Assembly: GCA_045124465.1 (NCBI GenBank)
Contig: JBGVLV010000009.1
Span: 1-20,692, forward strand
Direction of reading: 5' to 3'
Source of the DNA: Scatosoma sp045124465
GTDB taxonomy: Bacteria; Bacillota; Clostridia; Christensenellales; Borkfalkiaceae
DNA length: 20,692 bases
The notes under the pieces are model-generated. The model was given only the letters and a program-made list of their open reading frames with translations, did not search any database and was not told where the DNA came from. This document shows, in pieces, positions 13,808 to 20,692 of the stretch (positions within the stretch are counted from its first letter, which is position 1; each line of letters begins with the position of its first letter). The position numbers were made by a program, and so were the translations under genes.

Positions 13808-16800
13808 TTACTTAAAATATTTTACGCCGCTTTCGAACAGTTTCATATCGAAATTGCCCTCGACGTTCTTATACAGGTTGTCGCCGATACGCTCGCTATG
13901 CCCCATCTTACCCAACACTCTGCCGTCGGGAGAGGTGATACCCTCGATCGCCCACATAGACCCGTTGGGATTGAACGGCGATACCATCGTCGGGTTCCCG
14001 TCGAGATCCGCGTACTGCGTTGCGATCTGACCGTTCTTCTTCATCTCTTCGAGCGCCGCGACGGGAGCTACGATCTTGCCCTCGCCGTGCGATACGGGTA
14101 CTTTGTACACTTCGCCGACCTTACAAGCGGACAGCCAAGGCGAGAGGTTGGAGGCTACGCGCACGTCTACCACCGTCGAAACGTGGCGGGAAATGTTATT
14201 GAACGTGAGCGTAGGCGATTGAGAAGTCAATTCCTTTACGTGACCATACGGCACAAGTCCGAGCTTGATGAGCGCCTGGAACCCGTTACAGATACCGAGC
14301 GCCAAACCGTCGCGGTTATTGAGCAATTCTTCGAGCTGTTCCGCGATATACGGATTACGGAAGGTCGTCGCGATGAATTTACCGCTGCCGTCCGGCTCGT
14401 CGCCGCCCGAGAACCCGCCGGGGAACGCGACGATGTTCGCGTTCTTGATCGCTTTCACGATCTCCGCTACGCTTTCTTCGATATCCGCCGCCGAGCGGTT
14501 ACGCACGACCACCGTCTGCACCTCCGCGCCCGCAAGACGGAATTTCCGCGCCGTGTCGAGTTCGCAGTTGGTGCCGGGGAACACGGGAATGAATACTCTC
14601 GGTTTCGCCGTTTTGGTGGAGATATTCGTATACTTCGCGCCAGCCGTATAGTCGCAGCTTTCCGCGTTGCCGCTTGCGGGCGCGGTCGTCGCGAACACGC
14701 TTTCGAGCGGCGAGATATACGCCTTTGCCGCGCCGTCCACCGTTACGCTCTTACCGTCGCATACGAACGTTTCGCCGCATACCTGCCCCACACGTTTGAC
14801 GGAAACCGCCGACGAGAACGCGTTCTCGTCTTTGAGCGATACGACGAGGTCGCCGTAGCCTTCCGTGTACAGCTCGTCTGCGGTCATGTCGAATTTTACG
14901 CCTACCGCGTTGCCGAGCGCGGACTTGACGACCGCCGCGCCGATACCGCCGTTTTCCACGACCGTCGCGAACGTGATGTTGCCGTTTTCGATATTCTTAT
15001 ACACTTCCTCGTACGCCGCTTTCAAGCCCTCGAAATCGGGTACGGAGTTTTCGTCCTTGGGTACGGGGATATGATACAGTTTCTCGCCGCCCTTCAAAAC
15101 GTTGGTGATGAGCTTGCTCGCCTTTGCGGGCGCAAGCGCGAAGGAGATGAGCGTGGGAGGCACGTGAATGTTTTCGAACGTACCGCTCATGCTGTCCTTA
15201 CCGCCGATCGCGCCAAGACCCAGCCCGATCTGCGCGTATACCGCGCCGAGCAATGCGGAGGCGGGAACGCCCCAAACTTTCGCGTCGCCCGTCATTCTCT
15301 GGAAGAATTCCTGCAAGGTCAGACGGATATCGCTATATTTCGCGCCCGTCGCCACGACCTTGGACACGGAGGCTACGATGGAATAGATCGCGCCGACGAA
15401 GGGACTGGTTTCCATCAGATAGGGAGAATAGCCGTACGCCGAAACGGTGCAAACGTCCGTTTCCCCGCCGCATATCTTCGCCGCCATCGCGATCGCGGGC
15501 GTACGTTGCGTTTTACCGCCCCAAGGCATATACACCGAACGCGCGCCGATGGTCGAGTCGAACGTTTCGGACAGACCTTTCTTCGCGCAAACGTTGAGGT
15601 CGGACAACGTCTTTTGGGTCGCGGAAACGAAATCCACGCCCGATTTTTTATCGAACCAGCGGGTCTTTTTATCGCATATTTCGACGTCCGTTTCCTGTTT
15701 CACGCCGTTCGTGTTGAGGAAGTCGCGGGAAATATCCACGATCGCCTTACCTTTGAGGAACATCTTCATTCTGCCCGTATCCGTTACGACCGCAACGGGC
15801 GTAGCGGCGAGGTTCTCCTCCGCCGCGAGCGCGATGAACGCCTCGACGTCCTTTTCCGCTACCACGACCGCCATACGTTCCTGCGATTCGGAGATGGCGA
15901 GTTCGGTGCCGTTCAAGCCCTCGTATTTCTTGGGTACTTTATCCAGATCGATATCCAGCCCGTCGGCAAGCTCGCCGATGGCGACGGACACGCCGCCCGC
16001 GCCGAAGTCGTTACATTTCTTGATCTTACGCGTAGCCTCTTTATTGAGGAACAAACGCTGCAATTTTCTTTCCGTCAACGCGTTGCCTTTCTGCACTTCC
16101 GCGCCGCACGTTTCCACGGAATGGGAGTCGTGCGCTTTGGACGAACCCGTTGCGCCGCCGCAACCGTCGCGGCCCGTTTCGCCACCGAGCAGGACGATGA
16201 TATCCCCCGCCTTAGGCGCCTCGCGATAGACCATTTCCTTTCTCGCGCCGCCGACGACGAATCCCGTTTCCAAACGTTTCGCCTTATAGCCCTCGTGATA
16301 TACTTCGTCTACGATCCCCGTCGCAAGACCGATCTGGTTGCCGTAGGAAGAGAATCCCGCCGCCGCGCGTTGCGTGATCGCGCGTTGGGGAAGTTTGCCC
16401 GCGAGCGTATCTTCGAGCTTTTCTCTCGGATCGGACGCGCCCGTGACGCGCATAGCCTGATACACGTACGTTCTGCCGCTCAACGGGTCGCGGATCGCGC
16501 CGCCGAGACAGGTCGCCGCGCCGCCGAAGGGTTCGATCTCCGTCGGGTGGTTATGCGTTTCGTTCTTGAACATAACGAGGTACTGTTCTTTTTTGCCGTC
16601 GAGCTCCGCCTCGATCTGAATGGAGCAGGCGTTGATCTCGTCGGAAACGTCGAGATTGTCGAGTTTACCGTCCTTTTTGAGCTTTTTCGCCGCAATCGTC
16701 GCCAAATCCATAAGACAGGGGTATTTATCGGGACGGTGGCCGTTGAGTTCCTTATACAGATCTTCGTAGAGATGATACGCTTTCTCGATCGACTTGTTCT

Positions 16801-17509
16801 CCGAGTTTATCTTCACGTTTTTAAGCTCGGTCGCGAACGTGGTGTGGCGGCAATGGTCGGACCAGTACGTATCGATGACTTTGAGTTCCGTTTCCGTGGG
16901 GTTGCGCTTTTCGCCCTTGAAATAGTCGCGGACGAACGCGAGGTCGAGCGCGCTCATCGCGAACCCTACCTTTTTATGATACGCCGCGATCTCCGCGTCG
17001 GTCATCGCGATAAAGCCCTCGACGTCGGAGATAGGCGCGCCCTCTACCGTTTCCCGAACGAGGGTCGTCGGTTTTTCGAACCCGACTTCTTCGCTCTCGA
17101 CGGGGTTGACGATATGCTTTTTGATCGCGTCGAGTTGCTCGTCCGTTACGCCTTTGACGAGGTAGACCTTCGCGCATTTGACCATAGGACGGGATTTTTT
17201 CGTGAGAAGTTGCACGCATTGCGCCGCGCTGTCCGCGCGCTGGTCGTACTGACCGGTCAGATAGCTGACCGCGAACGCCTTATAGCCCGCGGGGATCTCC
17301 AACGTTTCCAAATATACGTCGTCTACGGGCGGTTCGGAAAATACCGTGCCGAGCGCGGCTTTGAGTTCCGTTTCGTTCAATCCCTCCACGTCGTAACGAA
17401 GCACAAGACGAAAGTCCTCCGCGTCGATATTCAGCAGAGTCTTGACGTCCGCCTTTTCCTTTTTTGCCTGTACGTTATCTTTCTTTTCTACGAAAATCCT
17501 GTAAATCAT
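13808..17509 (-). CDS. purL: Phosphoribosylformylglycinamidine synthase, single-chain
   Basis: The 1233-residue enzyme makes FGAM from FGAR, glutamine and ATP (step 4 of IMP synthesis). It unites the synthetase and glutaminase parts that Bacillus keeps separate as PurS, PurL and PurQ. Synthetase motifs include YWSDHCRHTTF at 215-225 and the NETHNHPTEIEPFGG stretch that binds nucleotide. A class I amidotransferase domain begins near P970 (VFPGTNCE), with nucleophile C1074 in GICNG and H1204-x-E1206 in GHSER completing the triad; VSHGEG with H1141 is also present. The length is slightly below the E. coli enzyme (about 1295) and fits the clostridial large type. AAGGA lies within the last codons of purD, three bases separate the genes, and translation is probably coupled. 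Confidence 0.95.
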   Translation of the reverse strand: MIYRIFVEKKDNVQAKKEKADVKTLLNIDAEDFRLVLRYDVEGLNETELKAALGTVFSEPPVDDVYLETLEIPAGYKAFAVSYLTGQYDQRADSAAQCVQLLTKKSRPMVKCAKVYLVKGVTDEQLDAIKKHIVNPVESEEVGFEKPTTLVRETVEGAPISDVEGFIAMTDAEIAAYHKKVGFAMSALDLAFVRDYFKGEKRNPTETELKVIDTYWSDHCRHTTFATELKNVKINSENKSIEKAYHLYEDLYKELNGHRPDKYPCLMDLATIAAKKLKKDGKLDNLDVSDEINACSIQIEAELDGKKEQYLVMFKNETHNHPTEIEPFGGAATCLGGAIRDPLSGRTYVYQAMRVTGASDPREKLEDTLAGKLPQRAITQRAAAGFSSYGNQIGLATGIVDEVYHEGYKAKRLETGFVVGGARKEMVYREAPKAGDIIVLLGGETGRDGCGGATGSSKAHDSHSVETCGAEVQKGNALTERKLQRLFLNKEATRKIKKCNDFGAGGVSVAIGELADGLDIDLDKVPKKYEGLNGTELAISESQERMAVVVAEKDVEAFIALAAEENLAATPVAVVTDTGRMKMFLKGKAIVDISRDFLNTNGVKQETDVEICDKKTRWFDKKSGVDFVSATQKTLSDLNVCAKKGLSETFDSTIGARSVYMPWGGKTQRTPAIAMAAKICGGETDVCTVSAYGYSPYLMETSPFVGAIYSIVASVSKVVATGAKYSDIRLTLQEFFQRMTGDAKVWGVPASALLGAVYAQIGLGLGAIGGKDSMSGTFENIHVPPTLISFALAPAKASKLITNVLKGGEKLYHIPVPKDENSVPDFEGLKAAYEEVYKNIENGNITFATVVENGGIGAAVVKSALGNAVGVKFDMTADELYTEGYGDLVVSLKDENAFSSAVSVKRVGQVCGETFVCDGKSVTVDGAAKAYISPLESVFATTAPASGNAESCDYTAGAKYTNISTKTAKPRVFIPVFPGTNCELDTARKFRLAGAEVQTVVVRNRSAADIEESVAEIVKAIKNANIVAFPGGFSGGDEPDGSGKFIATTFRNPYIAEQLEELLNNRDGLALGICNGFQALIKLGLVPYGHVKELTSQSPTLTFNNISRHVSTVVDVRVASNLSPWLSACKVGEVYKVPVSHGEGKIVAPVAALEEMKKNGQIATQYADLDGNPTMVSPFNPNGSMWAIEGITSPDGRVLGKMGHSERIGDNLYKNVEGNFDMKLFESGVKYFK

Positions 17510-17512
17510 ATC

Positions 17513-18787
17513 TTATTCCTTTTCTATATCTCTGTATTTTACGCCTATATCCGTACGGTAATGCATACCGTCGAATTTGATCTTTTCCACGTTTTTGTAC
17601 GCTTTCTTTCTCGCGTCCTCGATCGTTTCGCCCTTGGCGCAAACGCCGAGCACTCTCCCGCCGTCGGTGACGAGCTTACCGTCTTTCCTCTTCGTGCCCG
17701 CGTGACACAAAACGACGTCCTCGTCCAAATCGCCAAACGAAATTTCTTTGCCCTTTTCGTACTTCACGGGATAGCCGCCGCTCGCCAGCACTACGCACAC
17801 GCACGCGCCGTCCGCCCATTCGATATCGATATCCGCAAGCCGCTCGTCCGTCACCGCCTCGAATATCTCCATAAGGTCGGTTTTGAGCATAGGCAGGATC
17901 ACCTGCGTTTCGGGGTCGCCGAAACGGGAGTTGTATTCGATGACTTTCATACCGTCTTTGGTCTTCATCAGTCCGAAATACAACACGCCCTTGAACGTTC
18001 TGCCCTCCGCGTTCATCGCGTGCATGGTGGGCAGCATGATCTTTTCCATTACCTCTTTTTCCGTCCGCTCACCGTAGAAAGGCGCGGGCGCGAACGTTCC
18101 CATACCGCCCGTGTTCAGACCTTCGTCGCCGTCGAACGCGCGTTTATGGTCGCAGCTCGTGATCATCGGTTTGATCGTCTTACCGTCGGTGAACGCAAGC
18201 GCGGACACTTCGGGACCTTCGAGGAATTCCTCGACGACGACTTTATTGCCCGCCGAGCCGAATTTCTTGTCGAGCATCATTTCCTTGATACCCTCTTGCG
18301 CCTCCTCGCGCGTTTTGCAGATGAGCACGCCCTTGCCGAGCGCAAGCCCGTCCGCTTTTAAAACGACGGGAATAGCGCAGGTATCCACGTACGCTTTCGC
18401 GCTCTCGTAATCGGAGAACGTTTCGTATTTCGCCGTCGGGATACCGTATTTTTTCATCAGTTCTTTGGAAAAGGCTTTGCTCGCCTCGATGATCGCCGCG
18501 TTCTTTCTCGGTCCGAACACGCGGTGACCGCGGCTTTCCAGTTCGTCCGCAAGACCGAGCGCCAGGGGATCGTCGGGCGCGATGACAGTGTATTCCACAT
18601 CCTTATGCGCGTCTACCCAGTCGCCGACCGCTTTCAAATCGCAATAGTCCACGTTCACAAGCTCGGCAAGTTCGCCGATGCCCGCGTTGCCTTTCATCGC
18701 GTATATTTTATCCACTTTCGGCGACTTTTTCAGCGCCTGTACGATGGCGTGTTCTCTGCCGCCGTTACCGATAACCAAAACGTTCAT
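17513..18787 (-). CDS. purD: Phosphoribosylamine-glycine ligase (GAR synthetase)
   Basis: The 424-residue ATP-grasp enzyme joins glycine to phosphoribosylamine (step 2). Family motifs in order are MNVLVIGNGGREHA at the start, GPRKNAAIIEASK at 92-104, VVLKADGLALGKG at 141-153, EEFLEGPE at 186-193, the glycine-rich DEGLNTGGMG at 221-230, and EYNSRFGDPETQ at 284-295 with metal ligands E284/N286. Length is normal. The ribosome site is weak (GAAGAAG; a better GGAG lies 15 bases from the ATG), so it may depend on translation from purN 39 bases upstream. The usual neighbour purH is not between purN and purD. Confidence 0.96.
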   Translation of the reverse strand: MNVLVIGNGGREHAIVQALKKSPKVDKIYAMKGNAGIGELAELVNVDYCDLKAVGDWVDAHKDVEYTVIAPDDPLALGLADELESRGHRVFGPRKNAAIIEASKAFSKELMKKYGIPTAKYETFSDYESAKAYVDTCAIPVVLKADGLALGKGVLICKTREEAQEGIKEMMLDKKFGSAGNKVVVEEFLEGPEVSALAFTDGKTIKPMITSCDHKRAFDGDEGLNTGGMGTFAPAPFYGERTEKEVMEKIMLPTMHAMNAEGRTFKGVLYFGLMKTKDGMKVIEYNSRFGDPETQVILPMLKTDLMEIFEAVTDERLADIDIEWADGACVCVVLASGGYPVKYEKGKEISFGDLDEDVVLCHAGTKRKDGKLVTDGGRVLGVCAKGETIEDARKKAYKNVEKIKFDGMHYRTDIGVKYRDIEKE

Positions 18788-18826
18788 ATATCTTCTTCGT
18801 TACTCCGCTTTTTTCTGTATTCTCCG

Positions 18827-19441
18827 TCAATAGACGCGTACCTGCCTACCCTCTTTGCGTATCTTGCCCTCGCAAAGGAGCTTTACGCATTCGGGCAGCA
18901 TTTTATGTTCTTCCTTTAATATCCGCGCTTGCAGGGTCTCGGGCGTATCGCCTTCCTCCACCGCCACCGCGCGTTGCATGATGATCGCACCGCCGTCCAC
19001 GTCCGCCTCGACGAAATGCACCGTCGCGCCGCTGACTTTCACGCCGTACTCGATCGCCGCAGTATGCACTTTTAAACCGTAATATCCCATACCGCAAAAG
19101 GCAGGGATAAGGGACGGGTGTATATTGATGATGGCGTTCTCGAATTCTTTGATAAACGACGGCGGTACGACCAACAGCCAACCCGCCAAAACGACGTATT
19201 CCACGCCGCTCGCTTTGAGCGTTTTGGCTACGTAGTCGTAAAACGCCTGTTTATCCGCAAACGCGGTCCTGTCGAAAACGAGCGTTTTTACGCCCGCTTT
19301 CTCCGCCCGCTCGATCGCGCCGATCTGCGGTTTGGACGCGACGAGGTATTCGATCTCGCAAAACCGTTCGCGTGCGTTGGCGTCTATCACCGACTGGAAG
19401 TCCGTGCCGCCGCCCGACGCGAATACCGCTATTTTTTTCAT
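18827..19441 (-). CDS. purN: Phosphoribosylglycinamide formyltransferase
   Basis: The 204-residue enzyme transfers a formyl group from 10-formyl-tetrahydrofolate to GAR (step 3). The catalytic triad is seen as N106-I-H108 in INIHPSLIP and D149 in DVDGG; the phosphate-binding start reads ASGGGTDFQS. I chose ATG 19441 because homologues start with MKKIAVFASG and GGGAAGAA lies upstream; the frame open to 19471 would overlap the end of purM. The gap to purM is 17 bases. Confidence 0.95.
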   Translation of the reverse strand: MKKIAVFASGGGTDFQSVIDANARERFCEIEYLVASKPQIGAIERAEKAGVKTLVFDRTAFADKQAFYDYVAKTLKASGVEYVVLAGWLLVVPPSFIKEFENAIINIHPSLIPAFCGMGYYGLKVHTAAIEYGVKVSGATVHFVEADVDGGAIIMQRAVAVEEGDTPETLQARILKEEHKMLPECVKLLCEGKIRKEGRQVRVY

Positions 19442-19458
19442 ACCTTTCTTCCCGTGGA

Positions 19459-20484
19459 TTATTTCAGGCAAACGCCCTTGCCCGCGACCGTCTTACCGAT
19501 CACGACGACTTCTTCGCCCGTCGCTTTCAAGCTTTCCATAGCCTTTTCCACGTTCTCGGGCGCGACGCATACGACCATACCGATACCCATATTAAAGGTA
19601 TTGTAGATCTGTTCGTCGGTGATACCCGCGCGCTTTTGCATTACCTTGAACACCGCGGGAACGTCGTACGAGTTCTTCTCGATCTCGCAGCCTACGCCTT
19701 CGGGCAAGATTCTGGGGATATTTTCGATAAATCCGCCGCCCGTGATATGCGCGATACCCTTGACCCCTACTTTCTCGATCAACGAGAGGATACTCTTAAC
19801 ATAGATCTTCGTGGGTTTCAAAAGCACTTCCGCCGCCGACGCGCCGAGTTCTTCGTCGTACTTTTCGAGCGCCGCTTTGTCCTCGTCGCCGAACAGTTTT
19901 CTCACGAGCGAATATCCGTTGGAGTGTACGCCCGTCGATTTCAGACCGATGAGTACGTCGCCGGGAACGATATTCTTTCCGTTGATGACCTTTTTCTTAT
20001 CGACGATCCCTACAGCAAAGCCCGCGAGGTCGTATTCTCCCTCGGGATAGAATCCGGGCATTTCCGCCGTTTCGCCGCCGATGAGCGCGCAACCCGCCTG
20101 TTTACAGCCTTCCGCGATGCCCTTTACCACTTCCGACTCCGCCTCGGGATACAGTCTGCCGCAAGCGTAATAGTCGAGGAAGAACAAAGGTTTCGCGCCC
20201 TGACATACGATGTCGTTCACGCACATAGCTACCGCGTCGATACCGATGGTGTCGTGCTTTTCGAGCAGGAACGCGTATTTGAGTTTGGTACCTACGCCGT
20301 CCGTACCCGCGACGAGGACGGGTTCTTCCATCTTCTCGCCCGCGATCGAATAGAATCCGCCGAACGAGCCGAGGTCGCCGATCACGTTTTCGTTATACGT
20401 GGATTTTACGTGTTTTTTCATAAGCTCTACGGCTTTGTAACCTCTCGTTACGTCCACGCCGCTGTCTTTATAAGAAATTGCCAT
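19459..20484 (-). CDS. purM: Phosphoribosylformylglycinamidine cyclo-ligase (AIR synthetase)
   Basis: The 341-residue enzyme closes the imidazole ring from FGAM with ATP (step 5). Motifs typical of the family are YKDSGVDV at 5-12, VAGTDGVGTKLK at 58-69, the CVNDIVCQGAKPLFFLDY segment at 88-105, GGETAEMPG at 136-144 and HSNGYSLVR near 192. Length is normal. TTGGAG precedes the ATG by about seven bases. It is the first complete gene of the operon in the window, following purF after a gap of 111 bases that holds a large hairpin. Confidence 0.96.
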   Translation of the reverse strand: MAISYKDSGVDVTRGYKAVELMKKHVKSTYNENVIGDLGSFGGFYSIAGEKMEEPVLVAGTDGVGTKLKYAFLLEKHDTIGIDAVAMCVNDIVCQGAKPLFFLDYYACGRLYPEAESEVVKGIAEGCKQAGCALIGGETAEMPGFYPEGEYDLAGFAVGIVDKKKVINGKNIVPGDVLIGLKSTGVHSNGYSLVRKLFGDEDKAALEKYDEELGASAAEVLLKPTKIYVKSILSLIEKVGVKGIAHITGGGFIENIPRILPEGVGCEIEKNSYDVPAVFKVMQKRAGITDEQIYNTFNMGIGMVVCVAPENVEKAMESLKATGEEVVVIGKTVAGKGVCLK

Positions 20485-20532
20485 TTTCTTTCTCCAAATT
20501 TATCTCTTTATTTTTTGCTCTGTTACAACACT

Positions 20533-20578
20533 CGGTTGATTTTTAGATGGAAAAAATAAATTTTTCACTAATCAACCG
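20533..20578 (-). other. Large hairpin in the purF-purM gap
   Basis: Outer 9-bp perfect arms (CGGTTGATT and AATCAACCG) enclose an inner stem GAAAAA/TTTTTC with a 5-nt loop. It lies within a single operon and has no U-tract at its base, so it is more likely an RNA processing or stability element, or a partial attenuator, than a full terminator. Confidence 0.5.
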
Positions 20579-20595
20579 CTTGTTGTGCCATCGCC

Positions 20596-20692
20596 TTATT
20601 TTTTTTGCTCGGAAATCTTGCAATCGAATTTGCTCGTTTCCGGTTCTTTGGGTTCTTCCGTAGGATACTCTCCGTCGAAACAAGCCTTGCAG
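20596..20692 (-). CDS. purF: Amidophosphoribosyltransferase, C-terminal fragment
   Basis: The last 31 codons and TAA stop of a gene entering from the right edge. The translation begins CKACFDGEYPTEEP. This matches the C-terminal region of PurF, which makes phosphoribosylamine from PRPP and glutamine (step 1), and purF is the expected gene upstream of purM. The C-x-x-C pair corresponds to the last two ligands of the [4Fe-4S] cluster in the Bacillus-type enzyme; the E. coli type lacks them. A hydrophilic tail of about 20 residues with one more Cys follows. The call rests on a short piece plus gene order. Confidence 0.8.
   Translation of the reverse strand, partial: CKACFDGEYPTEEPKEPETSKFDCKISEQKK

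Noticed and set aside
13730..18361. Plus-strand open frame of 1543 codons
   Set aside because: It is exactly codon-aligned and antisense to purL and purD, has no ribosome site, and its translation is rich in Arg/His/Phe with no recognisable domain. It is a by-product of codon bias.
1..20692. CRISPR array, insertion sequence, phage or toxin-antitoxin genes
   Set aside because: No regularly spaced repeats, transposase or integrase motifs, or small paired genes were seen on either strand.

Overview
The window looks like chromosome from an anaerobic, Gram-positive-type bacterium, most likely a member of the Clostridia (Bacillota). This is inferred from several features: AGGAGG-type ribosome binding sites, strong intrinsic terminators, an iron-dependent alcohol dehydrogenase, a single-chain PurL, a PurF C-terminus with the Cys-x-x-Cys pair of the iron-sulfur (Bacillus-type) enzyme, a DUF1858 protein, and a fused ATPase/FtsX-type ABC exporter. 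GC content is intermediate. The purine, nag and alcohol dehydrogenase genes almost completely avoid the codons TTA, CTA and TCA, which leaves very long but meaningless open frames on their opposite strands. No phage, insertion sequence, CRISPR array or defence locus is visible.

Layout. 1-584: the 5' end of pstC (minus strand, running off the left edge) with a Pho-box-like tandem repeat in front of it, then a gene-free stretch of about 390 bp holding two hairpins. 585-3749: one large ABC transporter gene with its own promoter and a terminator shared with the next, convergent gene. 3820-5037: iron alcohol dehydrogenase. 5142-5993: a LacX/YeaD-type aldose 1-epimerase-like gene. 6098-9368: an amino-sugar operon read on the minus strand as ROK-type kinase, nagB, nagA. 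It is divergent from an AraC-family regulator at 9526-10407, and the two promoters are set back to back with two small palindromes between them. 10525-12153: an orphan GH32 fructosidase. 12286-12525: an array of hairpins, a terminator and a tRNA-Glu(CTC) gene. 12693-12893: a DUF1858 redox-disulfide protein. 12994-13746: a PHP-type (CpsB/YwqE) phosphatase. 13808-20692: a purine operon read purF (end only), purM, purN, purD, purL.

How the genes fit together. The kinase, NagB and NagA form a short path from N-acetylglucosamine to fructose-6-phosphate: phosphorylation, deacetylation, deamination-isomerisation. The divergent AraC protein is the obvious candidate controller. The pur genes supply four complete steps of IMP synthesis plus the end of the first enzyme. 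purH does not occupy its usual place between purN and purD.

There is no clear new multi-gene system here. The observations most worth following are the hairpin array that carries a near-copy of the tRNA-Glu 3' end, the two-domain ROK-type kinase under apparent AraC control, and the Pho-box-like repeat placed unusually close to pstC. All functional calls come from reading motifs; no database search was run.
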